Part shown: positions 24,084 through 38,039 of the stretch, piece after piece
Numbering within the stretch: the first letter of the stretch is position 1
Layout of the letters: each line of letters begins with the position of its first letter
DNA from: Phorcus lineatus
Lineage: Eukaryota > Mollusca > Gastropoda > Trochida > Trochidae
Assembly: GCA_921293015.1 (NCBI GenBank)
Contig: OV121087.1
Span: 9,808,501-9,872,500, forward strand
Reading direction: 5' to 3'
DNA: 64,000 nt
The notes under the pieces: model-generated
Database searches by the model: none
What the model saw: the letters and a program-made list of their open reading frames with translations, nothing else
What the model was told of the DNA's origin: nothing
Position numbers and translations under genes: made by a program

Positions 24084-27000
24084 TCAAATGTACATCACAT
24101 TGTGTTCTATCGATTGAGCAATACCAATTTCCTGTCCGATTTTTGGTTTGGGCTCCAGATTCGAGCTTAAACAGGTACAAATAGCCGATTTTGACCAAAA
24201 TCGCGTAAAAAGACTAAGTCGAAAATCTACACATTGGTGCACCTGGCGCGATAACTTTCTTAAAAATGCATATTTCTGAACCAAACTTTCATCAAATGTA
24301 CATCACATTGTGTTCTATCGATTGAGCAATACCAATTTCCTGTCTGATTTTTGGTTTGGGCTCCAGATTCGAGCTTAAACAGGTACAAATAGTCGATTTT
24401 GACCAAAATCGCGTAAAAAGACTAAGTCGAAAATCTACACATTGTTGGACCTTGCGCGATAACTTTCTTAAAAATGCATATTTCTGAACCAAACTTTCAT
24501 CAAATGTACATCACATTGTGTTCTATCGATTAAGCAATACCAATTTCCTGTTTGATTTTTGGTTTGGGCTCCAGATTCGAGCTTAAACAGGTACAAATAG
24601 CCGATTTTGACCAAAATCACGAAAAAAGACTAAGTCGAAAATCTACACATTGTTGCACCTGGCCCGATAACTTTCTTAAAAATGCATATTTCTGAACCAA
24701 ACTTTCATCAAATGTACATCACATTGTGTTCTATCGATTGAGCAATACCAATTTCCTATCCGATTCTTGGTTTGGGCTCCAGATTCGAGCTTAAACAGGT
24801 ACAAATAGCCGATTTTGACCAAAATCGCGTAAAAAGACTAAGTCGAAAATCTACACATTGTTGGACCTTGCGCGATAACTTTCTTAAAAATGCATATTTC
24901 TGAACCAAACTTTCATCAAATGTACATCACATTGTGTTCTATCGATTGAGCAATACCAATTTCCTGTCTGATTTTTGGTTTGGGCTCCAGATTCGAGCTT
25001 AAACAGGTACAAATAGCCGATTTTGACCAAAATCGCGTAAAAAGACTAAGTCGAAAATCTACACATTGTTGGACCTTGCGCGATAACTTTCTTAAAAATG
25101 CATATTTCTGAACCAAACTTTCATCAAATGTACATCACATTGTGTTCTATCGATTGAGCAATACCAATTTCCTGTCTGATTTTTGGTTTGGGCTCCGGAT
25201 TCGAGCTTAAACAGGTACAAATAGCCGATTTTGACCAAAATCGCGTAAAAAGACTAAGTCAAAACTCTACACATTGTTGCACCTGGCGCGATAACTTTCT
25301 TAAAAATGCATATTTCTGAACCAAACTTTCATCCAATTTACATCACATTGTGTTCTATCGATTGAGCAATACCAATTTCCTGTCTGATTTTTGGTTTGGG
25401 CTCCAGATTCGAGCTTAAACAGGTACAAATAGCCGATTTTGACCAAAATCGCGTAAAAAGACTAAGTAAAAAATCTACACATTGTTGCACCTGGCGCGAT
25501 AACTTTCTTAAAAATGCATATTTCTGAACCAAACTTTCATCAAATGTACATCACATTGTGTTCTATCGATTGAGCAATACCAATTTCCTGTCTGATTTTT
25601 GGTTTGGGCTCCAGATTCGAGCTTAAACAGGTACAAATAGCCGATTTTGACCAAAATCGCGTAAAAAGACTAAGTAAAAAATCTACACATTGTTGCACCT
25701 GGCGCGATAACTTTCTTAAAAATGCATATTTCTGAACCAAACTTTCATCAAATGTACATCACATTGTGTTCTATCGATTGAGCAATACCAATTTCCTGTC
25801 CGATTCTTGGTTTGGGCTCCAGATTCGAGCTTAACCAGGTACAAATAGCCGATTTTGACCAAAATCGCGTAAAAAGACTAAGTCGAAAATTTACACATTC
25901 TTGCACCTGGCGCGATAACTTTCTTAAAAATGCATATTTCTGAACCAAACTTTCATCAAATGTACATCACATTGTGTTCTATCGATTGAGCAATACCAAT
26001 TTCCTGTCCGATTCTTGGTTTGGGCTCCAAATTCGAGCTTAAACAGGTACAAATAGCCGATTTTGACCAAAATCGCGTAAAAAGACTACGTCAAAAATCT
26101 ACACATTGTTGCACCTGGCGCGATAACTTTCTTAAAAATGCATATTTCTGAACCAAACTTTCATCAAATGTACATCACATTGTGTTCTATCGATTGAGCA
26201 ATACCAATTTCCTGTCTGATTTTTGGTTTGGGCTCCAGATTCGAGCTTAAACAGGTACAAATAGCCGATTTTGACCAAAATCGCGTAAAAAGACTAAGTA
26301 AAAAATCTACACATTGTTGCACCTGGCGCGATAACTTTCTTAAAAATGCATATTTCTGAACCAAACTTTCATCAAATGTACATCACATTGTGTTCTATCG
26401 ATTGAGCAATACCAATTTCCTGTCCGATTCTTGGTTTGGGCTCCAGATTCGAGCTTAAACAGGTACAAATAGCCGATTTTGACCAAAATCGCGTAAAAAG
26501 ACTAAGTCGAAAATTTACACATTCTTGCACCTGGCGCGATAACTTTCTTAAAAATGCATATTTCTGAACCAAACTTTCATCAAATGTACATCACATTGTG
26601 TTCTATCGATTGAGCAATACCAATTTCCTGTCCGATTCTTGGTTTGGGCTCCAAATTCGAGCTTAAACAGGTACAAATAGCCGATTTTGACCAAAATCGC
26701 GTAAAAAGACTACGTCAAAAATCTACACATTGTTGCACCTGGCGCGATAACTTTCTTAAAAATGCATATTTCTGAACCAAACTTTCATCAAATGTACATC
26801 ACATTGTGTTCTATCGATTGAGCAATACCAATTTCCTGTCTGATTTTTAGTTTGGGCTCCAGATTCGAGCTTAAACAGGTACAAATAGCCGATTTTGTCC
26901 AAAATCGCGTAAAAAGACTAAGTCGAAAATCTACACATTGTTGCACCTGGCGCGATAACTTTCTTAAAAATGCATATTTCTGAACCAAACTTTCATCAAA

Positions 27001-27827
27001 TGTACATCACATTGTGTTCTATCGATTGAGCAATACCAATTTCCTGTCTGATTTTTGGTTTGGGCTCCAGATTCGAGCTTAAACAGGTACAAATAGCCGA
27101 TTTTGACCAAAATCGCGTAAAAAGACTAAGTAAAAAATCTACACATTGTTGCACCTGGCGCGATAACTTTCTTAAAAATGCATATTTCTGAACCAAACTT
27201 TCATCAAATGTACATCACATTGTGTTCTATCGATTGAGCAATACCAATTTCCTGTCCGATTCTTGGTTTGGGCTCCAAATTCGAGCTTAAACAGGTACAA
27301 ATAGCCGATTTTGACCAAAATCGCGTAAAAAGACTACGTCAAAAATCTACACATTGTTGCACCTGGCGCGATAACTTTCTTAAAAATGCATATTTCTGAA
27401 CCAAACTTTCATCAAATGTACATCACATTGTGTTCTATCGATTGAGCAATACCAATTTCCTGTCTGATTTTTGGTTTGGGCTCCAGATTCGAGCTTAAAC
27501 AGGTACAAATAGTCGATTTTGACCAAAATCGCGTAAAAAGACTAAGTCGAAAATCTACACATTGTTGCACCTTGCGCGATAACTTTCTTAAAAATGCATA
27601 TTTCTGAACCAAACTTTCATCAAATGTACATCACATTGTGTTCTATCGATTGAGCAATACCAATTTCCTGTTTGATTTTTGGTTTGGGCTCCAGATTCGA
27701 GCTTAAACAGGTACAAATAGCCGATTTTGACCAAAATCACGAAAAAAGACTAAGTCGAAAATCTACACATTGTTGCACCTGGCCCGATAACTTTCTTAAA
27801 AATACATATTTCTGAACCAAACTTTCA
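22836..27827. repeat. Long duplication, right copy (24 monomers)
   Basis: This is the partner of 5779-10771. Order: P-W2-C-E-C-F-H-T-U-V-K-P-L-L-W-C-L-E-C-F-L-C-T-U. U at 24500 has g33a, P at 25124 has a142c (25265), and L at 25332 has a3c and g7t. Differences from the left copy: H is c54, a74; V at 24708 has g138 plus g157 and t162; F at 26788 has g62a; T at 27412 lacks g157; U at 27620 has g185a. Confidence 0.88.
24084..26787. repeat. H-T-U-V-K-P-L-L-W-C-L-E-C block
   Basis: Thirteen monomers forming the centre of the right copy of the long duplication. The trio H-T-U with g33a here also matches 32408-33031, giving a third, shorter relative of the same ancestral segment. Confidence 0.87.
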
Positions 27828-30531
27828 TCAAATGTACATCACATTGTGTTCTATCGATTGAGCAATACCAATTTCCTATCCGATTCTTGGTTTGGGCTCC
27901 AGATTCGAGCTTAAACAGGTACAAATAGCCGATTTTGACCAAAATCGCGTAAAAAGACTAAGTAAAAAATCTACACATTGTTGCACCTGGCGCGATAACT
28001 TTCTTAAAAATGCATATTTCTGAACCAAACTTTCATCAAATGTACATCACATTGTGTTCTATCGATTGAGCAATACCAATTTCCTGTCCGATTCTTGGTT
28101 TGGGCTCCAGATTCGAGCTTAAACAGGTACAAATAGCCGATTTTGACCAAAATCGCGTAAAAAGACTAAGTCGAAAATTTACACATTCTTGCACCTGGTG
28201 CGATAACTTTCTTAAAAATGCATATTTCTGAACCAAACTTTCATCAAATGTACATCACATTGTGTTCTATCGATTGAGCAATACCAATTTCCTGTCCGAT
28301 TCTTGGTTTGGGCTCCAAATTCGAGCTTAAACAGGTACAAATAGCCGATTTTGACCAAAATCGCGTAAAAAGACTACGTCAAAAATCTACACATTGTTGC
28401 ACCTGGCGCGATAACTTTCTTAAAAATGCATATTTCTGAACCAAACTTTCATCAAATGTACATCACATTGTGTTCTATCGATTGAGCAATACCAATTTCC
28501 TGTCTGATTTTTGGTTTGGGCTCCAGATTCGAGCTTAAACAGGTACAAATAGCCGATTTTGTCCAAAATCGCGTAAAAAGACTAAGTCGAAAATCTACAC
28601 ATTGTTGCACCTGGCGCGATAACTTTCTTAAAAATGCATATTTCTGAACCAAACTTTCATCAAATGTACATCACATTGTGTTCTATCGATTGAGCAATAC
28701 CAATTTCCTGTCTGATTTTTGGTTTGGGCTCCAGATTCGAGCTTAAACAGGTACAAATAGCCGATTTTGACCAAAATCGCGTAAAAAGACTAAGTAAAAA
28801 ATCTACACATTGTTGCACCTGGCGCGATAACTTTCTTAAAAATGCATATTTCTGAACCAAACTTTCATCAAATGTACATCACATTGTGTTCTATCGATTG
28901 AGCAATACCAATTTCCTGTCCGATTCTTGGTTTGGGCTCCAAATTCGAGCTTAAACAGGTACAAATAGCCGATTTTGACCAAAATCGCGTAAAAAGACTA
29001 CGTCAAAAATCTACACATTGTTGCACCTGGCGCGATAACTTTCTTAAAAATGCATATTTCTGAACCAAACTTTCATCAAATGTACATCACATTGTGTTCT
29101 ATCGATTGAGCAATACCAATTTCCTGTCTGATTTTTGGTTTGGGCTCCAGATTCGAGCTTAAACAGGTACAAATAGTCGATTTTGACCAAAATCGCGTAA
29201 AAAGACTAAGTCGAAAATCTACACATTGTTGGACCTTGCGCGATAACTTTCTTAAAAATGCATATTTCTGAACCAAACTTTCATCAAATGTACATCACAT
29301 TGTGTTCTATCGATTGAGCAATACCAATTTCCTGTTTGATTTTTGGTTTGGGCTCCAGATTCGAGCTTAAACAGGTACAAATAGCCGATTTTGACCAAAA
29401 TCACGAAAAAAGACTAAGTCGAAAATCTACACATTGTTGCACCTGGCCCGATAACTTTCTTAAAAATGCATATTTCTGAACCAAACTTTCATCAAATGTA
29501 CATCACATTGTGTTCTATCGATTGAGCAATACCAATTTCCTATCCGATTCTTGGTTTGGGCTCCAGATTCGAGCTTAAACAGGTACAAATAGCCGATTTT
29601 GACCAAAATCGCGTAAAAAGACTAAGTCAAAAATATACACATTGTTGCACCTGGCGCGATAACTTTCTTAAAAATGCATATTTCTGAACCAAACTTTCAT
29701 CAAATGTACATCACATTGTGTTCTATCGATTGAGCAATACCAATTTCCTGTCTGATTTTTGGTTTGGGCTCCGGATTCGAGCTTAAACAGGTACAAATAG
29801 CCGATTTTGACCAAAATCGCGTAAAAAGACTAAGTAAAAAATCTACACATTGTTGCACCTGGCGCGATAACTTTCTTAAAAATGCATATTTCTGAACCAA
29901 ACTTTCATCAAATGTACATCACATTGTGTTCTATCGATTGAGCAATACCAATTTCCTGTCTGATTTTTGGTTTGGGCTCCAGATTCGAGCTTAAACAGGT
30001 ACAAATAGCCGATTTTGACCAAAATCGCGTAAAAAGACTAAGTAAAAAATCTACACATTGTTGCACCTGGCGCGATAACTTTCTTAAAAATGCATATTTC
30101 TGAACCAAACTTTCATCAAATGTACATCACATTGTGTTCTATCGATTGAGCAATACCAATTTCCTATCCGATTCTTGGTTTGGGCTCCAGATTCGAGCTT
30201 AACCAGGTACAAATAGCCGATTTTGACCAAAATCGCGTAAAAAGACTAAGTCGAAAATTTACACATTCTTGCACCTGGCGCGATAACTTTCTTAAAAATG
30301 CATATTTCTGAACCAAACTTTCATCAAATGTACATCACATTGTGTTCTATCGATTGAGCAATACCAATTTCCTGTCCGATTCTTGGTTTGGGCTCCAAAT
30401 TCGAGCTTAAACAGGTACAAATAGCCGATTTTGACCAAAATCGCGTAAAAAGACTACGTCAAAAATCTACACATTGTTGCACCTGGCGCGATAACTTTCT
30501 TAAAAATGCATATTTCTGAACCAAACTTTCA
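26788..30531. repeat. F-L-C-T-U-V octamer zone
   Basis: Order: F-L-C-T-U-V-E-C / F-L-C-T-U-V-P-L-W-C. The first six types repeat at 1,664 bp (26788 and 28452). V at 27828 has L-like a137 and a138; V at 29492 has c144a. W at 30116 carries a51, as at 12228. Confidence 0.86.
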
Positions 30532-32407
30532 TCAAATGTACATCACATTGTGTTCTATCGATTGAGCAATACCAATTTCCTGTCTGATTTTTGGTTTGGG
30601 CTCCAGATTCGAGCTTAAACAGGTACAAATAGCCGATTTTGTCCAAAATCGCGTAAAAAGACTAAGTCGAAAATCTACACATTGTTGCACCTGGCGCGAT
30701 AACTTTCTTAAAAATGCATATTTCTGAACCAAACTTTCATCAAATGTACATCACATTGTGTTCTATCGATTGAGCAATACCAATTTCCTGTCTGATTTTT
30801 GGTTTGGGCTCCAGATTCGAGCTTAAACAGGTACAAATAGCCGATTTTGACCAAAATCGCGTAAAAAGACTAAGTAAAAAATCTACACATTGTTGCACCT
30901 GGCGCGATAACTTTCTTAAAAATGCATATTTCTGAACCAAACTTTCATCAAATGTACATCACATTGTGTTCTATCGATTGAGCAATACCAATTTCCTGTC
31001 CGATTCTTGGTTTGGGCTCCAGATTCGAGCTTAACCAGGTACAAATAGCCGATTTTGACCAAAATCGCGTAAAAAGACTAAGTCGAAAATTTACACATTC
31101 TTGCACCTGGCGCGATAACTTTCTTAAAAATGCATATTTCTGAACCAAACTTTCATCAAATGTACATCACATTGTGTTCTATCGATTGAGCAATACCAAT
31201 TTCCTGTCCGATTCTTGGTTTGGGCTCCAAATTCGAGCTTAAACAGGTACAAATAGCCGATTTTGACCAAAATCGCGTAAAAAGACTACGTCAAAAATCT
31301 ACACATTGTTGCACCTGGCGCGATAACTTTCTTAAAAATGCATATTTCTGAACCAAACTTTCATCAAATGTACATCACATTGTGTTCTATCGATTGAGCA
31401 ATACCAATTTCCTGTCTGATTTTTGGTTTGGGCTCCAGATTCGAGCTTAAACAGGTACAAATAGCCGATTTTGTCCAAAATCGCGTAAAAAGACTAAGTC
31501 GAAAATCTACACATTGTTGCACCTGGCGCGATAACTTTCTTAAAAATGCATATTTCTGAACCAAACTTTCATCAAATGTACATCACATTGTGTTCTATCG
31601 ATTGAGCAATACCAATTTCCTGTCCGATTCTTGGTTTGGGCTCCAAATTCGAGCTTAAACAGGTACAAATAGCCGATTTTGACCAAAATCGCGTAAAAAG
31701 ACTACGTCAAAAATCTACACATTGTTGCACCTGGCGCGATAACTTTCTTAAATATGCATATTTCTGAACCAAACTTTCATCAAATGTACATCACATTGTG
31801 TTCTATCGATTGAGCAATACCAATTTCCTGTCTGATTTTTGGTTTGGGCTCCAGATTCGAGCTTAAACAGGTACAAATAGCCGATTTTGTCCAAAATCGC
31901 GTAAAAAGACTAAGTCGAAAATCTACACATTGTTGCACCTGGCGCGATAACTTTCTTAAAAATGCATATTTCTGAACCAAACTTTCATCAAATGTACATC
32001 ACATTGTGTTCTATCGATTGAGCAATACCAATTTCCTGTCTAATTTTTTTTTGGTTTGGGCTCCAGATTCGAGCTTAAACAGGTACAAATAGCCGATTTT
32101 GACCAAAATCGCGTAAAAAGACTAAGTAAAAAATCTACACATTGTTGCACCTGGCGCGATAACTTTCTTAAAAATGCATATTTCTGAACCAAACTTTCAT
32201 CAAATGTACATCACATTGTGTTCTATCGATTGAGCAATACCAATTTCCTGTCCGATTCTTGGTTTGGGCTCCAGATTCGAGCTTAACCAGGTACAAATAG
32301 CCGATTTTGACCAAAATCGCGTAAAAAGACTAAGTCGAAAATTTACACATTCTTGCACCTGGCGCGATAACTTTCTTAAAAATGCATATTTCTGAACCAA
32401 ACTTTCA
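30532..32407. repeat. 1,876-bp duplication, left copy
   Basis: Nine monomers F-L-W-C-F-C-F-D-W, one of them the 212-bp D. The same nine occur at 36164-38039, 5,632 bp away. A diagnostic shared base is t182 in the C units at 31572 and 37204, the only C monomers with it outside the mixed unit at 787. Confidence 0.9.
31988..32199. repeat. D monomer, 212 bp (nine-T run)
   Basis: Bases 55-56 read aa and are followed by nine T (32044-32052) instead of ga and five T. The rest is L type (a137, a138, g153). It lies within the left 1,876-bp copy. Confidence 0.9.
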
Positions 32408-33447
32408 TCAAATGTACATCACATTGTGTTCTATCGATTGAGCAATACCAATTTCCTGTCCGATTCTTGGTTTGGGCTCCAGATTCGAGCTTAAACAGGT
32501 ACAAATAGCCGATTTTGACCAAAATCACGTAAAAAGACTAAGTCGAAAATATACACATTGGTGCACCTGGCGCGATAACTTTCTTAAAAATGCATATTTC
32601 TGAACCAAACTTTCATCAAATGTACATCACATTGTGTTCTATCGATTGAGCAATACCAATTTCCTGTCTGATTTTTGGTTTGGGCTCCAGATTCGAGCTT
32701 AAACAGGTACAAATAGTCGATTTTGACCAAAATCGCGTAAAAAGACTAAGTCGAAAATCTACACATTGTTGGACCTTGCGCGATAACTTTCTTAAAAATG
32801 CATATTTCTGAACCAAACTTTCATCAAATGTACATCACATTGTGTTCTATCGATTAAGCAATACCAATTTCCTGTTTGATTTTTGGTTTGGGCTCCAGAT
32901 TCGAGCTTAAACAGGTACAAATAGCCGATTTTGACCAAAATCACGAAAAAAGACTAAGTCGAAAATCTACACATTGTTGCACCTGGCCCGATAACTTTCT
33001 TAAAAATGCATATTTCTGAACCAAACTTTCATCAAATGTACATCACATTGTGTTCTATCGATTGAGCAATACCAATTTCCTGTTTGATTTTTGGTTTGGG
33101 CTCCAGATTCGAGCTTAAACAGGTACAAATAGCCGATTTTGACCAAAATCACGAAAAAAGACTAAGTCGAAAATCTACACATTGTTGCACCTGGCCCGAT
33201 AACTTTCTTAAAAATGCATATTTCTGAACCAAACTTTCATCAAATGTACATCACATTGTGTTCTATCGATTGAGCAATACCAATTTCCTATCCGATTCTT
33301 GGTTTGGGCTCCAGATTCGAGCTTAAACAGGTACAAATAGCCGATTTTGACCAAAATCGCGTAAAAAGACTAAGTAAAAAATCTACACATTGTTGCACCT
33401 GGCGCGATAACTTTCTTAAAAATGCATATTTCTGAACCAAACTTTCA

Positions 33448-33659
33448 TCAAATGTACATCACATTGTGTTCTATCGATTGAGCAATACCAATTTCCTGTC
33501 TAATTTTTTTTTGGTTTGGGCTCCAGATTCGAGCTTAAACAGGTACAAATAGCCGATTTTGACCAAAATCGCGTAAAAAGACTAAGTAAAAAATCTACAC
33601 ATTCTTGCACCTGGCGCGATAACTTTCTTAAAAATGCATATTTCTGAACCAAACTTTCA
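33448..33659. repeat. D monomer with a W-type rear base
   Basis: The nine-T run is at 33504-33512. It has a137 and a138 as in D but c153 as in W or E, so the segment after base 144 looks donated by a W-like unit. The next monomer, 33660, shows the opposite mixture. Confidence 0.87.
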
Positions 33660-33867
33660 TCAAATGTACATCACATTGTGTTCTATCGATTGAGCAATAC
33701 CAATTTCCTGTCCGATTCTTGGTTTGGGCTCCAGATTCGAGCTTAACCAGGTACAAATAGCCGATTTTGACCAAAATCGCGTAAAAAGACTAAGTAAAAA
33801 ATCTACACATTGTTGCACCTGGCGCGATAACTTTCTTAAAAATGCATATTTCTGAACCAAACTTTCA
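33660..33867. repeat. W front / L or D rear hybrid monomer
   Basis: The front is W (c54, c59, c88); the rear is L or D (a137, a138, c144, g153). The junction is between bases 88 and 137. Together with 33448 it looks like a swapped pair relative to D-W at 31988-32407. Confidence 0.85.
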
Positions 33868-34079
33868 TCAAATGTACATCACATTGTGTTCTATCGATTG
33901 AGCAATACCAATTTCCTGTCTAATTTTTTTTTGGTTTGGGCTCCAGATTCGAGCTTAAACAGGTACAAATAGCCGATTTTGACCAAAATCGCGTAAAAAG
34001 ACTAAGTAAAAAATCTACACATTGTTGCACCTGGCGCGATAACTTTCTTAAAAATGCATATTTCTGAACCAAACTTTCA
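33868..34079. repeat. D monomer, 212 bp
   Basis: The nine-T run is at 33924-33932, with an L-type rear (g153). It is directly followed by another D, the only D-D pair in the window. Confidence 0.9.
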
Positions 34080-34291
34080 TCAAATGTACATCACATTGTG
34101 TTCTATCGATTGAGCAATACCAATTTCCTGTCTAATTTTTTTTTGGTTTGGGCTCCAGATTCGAGCTTAAACAGGTACAAATAGCCGATTTTGACCAAAA
34201 TCGCGTAAAAAGACTAAGTAAAAAATCTACACATTCTTGCACCTGGCGCGATAACTTTCTTAAAAATGCATATTTCTGAACCAAACTTTCA
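34080..34291. repeat. D monomer with c153
   Basis: The nine-T run is at 34136-34144. It carries c153, like the D at 33448, so the pair 33868-34291 resembles a local re-copying of D and D/W forms. Confidence 0.88.
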
Positions 34292-35955
34292 TCAAATGTA
34301 CATCACATTGTGTTCTATCGATTGAGCAATACCAATTTCCTGTCCGATTCTTGGTTTGGGCTCCAGATTCGAGCTTAAACAGGTACAAATAGTCGATTTT
34401 GACCAAAATCGCGTAAAAAGACTAAGTCGAAAATCTACACATTGTTGGACCTTGCGCGATAACTTTCTTAAAAATGCATATTTCTGAACCAAACTTTCAT
34501 CAAATGTACATCACATTGTGTTCTATCGATTGAGCAATACCAATTTCCTGTTTGATTTTTGGTTTGGGCTCCAGATTCGAGCTTAAACAGGTACAAATAG
34601 CCGATTTTGACCAAAATCACGAAAAAAGACTAAGTCGAAAATCTACACATTGTTGCACCTGGCCCGATAACTTTCTTAAAAATGCATATTTCTGAACCAA
34701 ACTTTCATCAAATGTACATCACATTGTGTTCTATCGATTGAGCAATACCAATTTCCTGTCTGATTTTTGGTTTGGGCTCCGGATTCGAGCTTAAACAGGT
34801 ACAAATAGCCGATTTTGACCAAAATCGCGTAAAAAGACTAAGTAAAAAATCTACACATTGTTGCACCTGGCGCGATAACTTTCTTAAAAATGCATATTTC
34901 TGAACCAAACTTTCATCAAATGTACATCACATTGTGTTCTATCGATTGAGCAATACCAATTTCCTGTCTGATTTTTGGTTTGGGCTCCAGATTCGAGCTT
35001 AAACAGGTACAAATAGCCGATTTTGACCAAAATCGCGTAAAAAGACTAAGTAAAAAATCTACACATTGTTGCACCTGGCGCGATAACTTTCTTAAAAATG
35101 CATATTTCTGAACCAAACTTTCATCAAATGTACATCACATTGTGTTCTATCGATTGAGCAATACCAATTTCCTGTCCGATTCTTGGTTTGGGCTCCAGAT
35201 TCGAGCTTAACCAGGTACAAATAGCCGATTTTGACCAAAATCGCGTAAAAAGACTAAGTCGAAAATTTACACATTCTTGCACCTGGCGCGATAACTTTCT
35301 TAAAAATGCATATTTCTGAACCAAACTTTCATCAAATGTACATCACATTGTGTTCTATCGATTGAGCAATACCAATTTCCTGTCCGATTCTTGGTTTGGG
35401 CTCCAAATTCGAGCTTAAACAGGTACAAATAGCCGATTTTGACCAAAATCGCGTAAAAAGACTACGTCAAAAATCTACACATTGTTGCACCTGGCGCGAT
35501 AACTTTCTTAAAAATGCATATTTCTGAACCAAACTTTCATCAAATGTACATCACATTGTGTTCTATCGATTGAGCAATACCAATTTCCTGTCTGATTTTT
35601 GGTTTGGGCTCCAGATTCGAGCTTAAACAGGTACAAATAGCCGATTTTGACCAAAATCGCGTAAAAAGACTAAGTAAAAAATCTACACATTGTTGCACCT
35701 GGCGCGATAACTTTCTTAAAAATGCATATTTCTGAACCAAACTTTCATCAAATGTACATCACATTGTGTTCTATCGATTGAGCAATACCAATTTCCTGTC
35801 CGATTCTTGGTTTGGGCTCCAGATTCGAGCTTAACCAGGTACAAATAGCCGATTTTGACCAAAATCGCGTAAAAAGACTAAGTCGAAAATTTACACATTC
35901 TTGCACCTGGCGCGATAACTTTCTTAACAATGCATATTTCTGAACCAAACTTTCA

Positions 35956-36163
35956 TCAAATGTACATCACATTGTGTTCTATCGATTGAGCAATACCAAT
36001 TTCCTGTCCGATTCTTGGTTTGGGCTCCAGATTCGAGCTTAACCAGGTACAAATAGCCGATTTTGACCAAAATCGCGTAAAAAGACTACGTCAAAAATCT
36101 ACACATTGTTGCACCTGGCGCGATAACTTTCTTAAAAATGCATATTTCTGAACCAAACTTTCA
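35956..36163. repeat. W front / C rear hybrid monomer
   Basis: It has g75 and c88 as in W, then c134 and a138 as in C, so the junction is between bases 88 and 134. It is followed by F, the usual successor of C in this part of the array, at the exact left edge of the right 1,876-bp copy. It may mark that duplication breakpoint. Confidence 0.82.
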
Positions 36164-38039
36164 TCAAATGTACATCACATTGTGTTCTATCGATTGAGCA
36201 ATACCAATTTCCTGTCTGATTTTTGGTTTGGGCTCCAGATTCGAGCTTAAACAGGTACAAATAGCCGATTTTGTCCAAAATCGCGTAAAAAGACTAAGTC
36301 GAAAATCTACACATTGTTGCACCTGGCGCGATAACTTTCTTAAAAATGCATATTTCTGAACCAAACTTTCATCAAATGTACATCACATTGTGTTCTATCG
36401 ATTGAGCAATACCAATTTCCTGTCTGATTTTTGGTTTGGGCTCCAGATTCGAGCTTAAACAGGTACAAATAGCCGATTTTGACCAAAATCGCGTAAAAAG
36501 ACTAAGTAAAAAATCTACACATTGTTGCACCTGGCGCGATAACTTTCTTAAAAATGCATATTTCTGAACCAAACTTTCATCAAATGTACATCACATTGTG
36601 TTCTATCGATTGAGCAATACCAATTTCCTGTCCGATTCTTGGTTTGGGCTCCAGATTCGAGCTTAACCAGGTACAAATAGCCGATTTTGACCAAAATCGC
36701 GTAAAAAGACTAAGTCGAAAATTTACACATTCTTGCACCTGGCGCGATAACTTTCTTAAAAATGCATATTTCTGAACCAAACTTTCATCAAATGTACATC
36801 ACATTGTGTTCTATCGATTGAGCAATACCAATTTCCTGTCCGATTCTTGGTTTGGGCTCCAAATTCGAGCTTAAACAGGTACAAATAGCCGATTTTGACC
36901 AAAATCGCGTAAAAAGACTACGTCAAAAATCTACACATTGTTGCACCTGGCGCGATAACTTTCTTAAAAATGCATATTTCTGAACCAAACTTTCATCAAA
37001 TGTACATCACATTGTGTTCTATCGATTGAGCAATACCAATTTCCTGTCTGATTTTTGGTTTGGGCTCCAGATTCGAGCTTAAACAGGTACAAATAGCCGA
37101 TTTTGTCCAAAATCGCGTAAAAAGACTAAGTCGAAAATCTACACATTGTTGCACCTGGCGCGATAACTTTCTTAAAAATGCATATTTCTGAACCAAACTT
37201 TCATCAAATGTACATCACATTGTGTTCTATCGATTGAGCAATACCAATTTCCTGTCCGATTCTTGGTTTGGGCTCCAAATTCGAGCTTAAACAGGTACAA
37301 ATAGCCGATTTTGACCAAAATCGCGTAAAAAGACTACGTCAAAAATCTACACATTGTTGCACCTGGCGCGATAACTTTCTTAAATATGCATATTTCTGAA
37401 CCAAACTTTCATCAAATGTACATCACATTGTGTTCTATCGATTGAGCAATACCAATTTCCTGTCTGATTTTTGGTTTGGGCTCCAGATTCGAGCTTAAAC
37501 AGGTACAAATAGCCGATTTTGTCCAAAATCGCGTAAAAAGACTAAGTCGAAAATCTACACATTGTTGCACCTGGCGCGATAACTTTCTTAAAAATGCATA
37601 TTTCTGAACCAAACTTTCATCAAATGTACATCACATTGTGTTCTATCGATTGAGCAATACCAATTTCCTGTCTAATTTTTTTTTGGTTTGGGCTCCAGAT
37701 TCGAGCTTAAACAGGTACAAATAGCCGATTTTGACCAAAATCGCGTAAAAAGACTAAGTAAAAAATCTACACATTGTTGCACCTGGCGCGATAACTTTCT
37801 TAAAAATGCATATTTCTGAACCAAACTTTCATCAAATGTACATCACATTGTGTTCTATCGATTGAGCAATACCAATTTCCTGTCCGATTCTTGGTTTGGG
37901 CTCCAGATTCGAGCTTAACCAGGTACAAATAGCCGATTTTGACCAAAATCGCGTAAAAAGACTAAGTCGAAAATTTACACATTCTTGCACCTGGCGCGAT
38001 AACTTTCTTAAAAATGCATATTTCTGAACCAAACTTTCA
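36164..38039. repeat. 1,876-bp duplication, right copy
   Basis: This is the partner of 30532-32407 with the same order and the same 212-bp D monomer at 37620. The spacing of 5,632 bp equals 27 monomers plus 16, because four D units lie in between. Beyond the right edge the copies diverge: here a second W (38040) and T4, there an H-like unit and T. Confidence 0.9.
37620..37831. repeat. D monomer in the right duplication copy
   Basis: The nine-T run is at 37676-37684, with g153. It is the counterpart of the D at 31988 and shows the run length was stable through the duplication. Confidence 0.9.

Larger units (their letters stand above)
32408..36163. repeat. Mixed block between the two 1,876-bp copies
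   Basis: Order: H-like-T-U-U-V-D-(W/L)-D-D-T4-U-P-L-W-C-L-W-(W/C). The first U (32824) has g33a; the second does not. The H-like unit has c59, g120a and c144a. W at 35748 has a private a181c. The last unit, 35956, has a W front (g75, c88) and a C rear (c134, a138). Confidence 0.85.
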
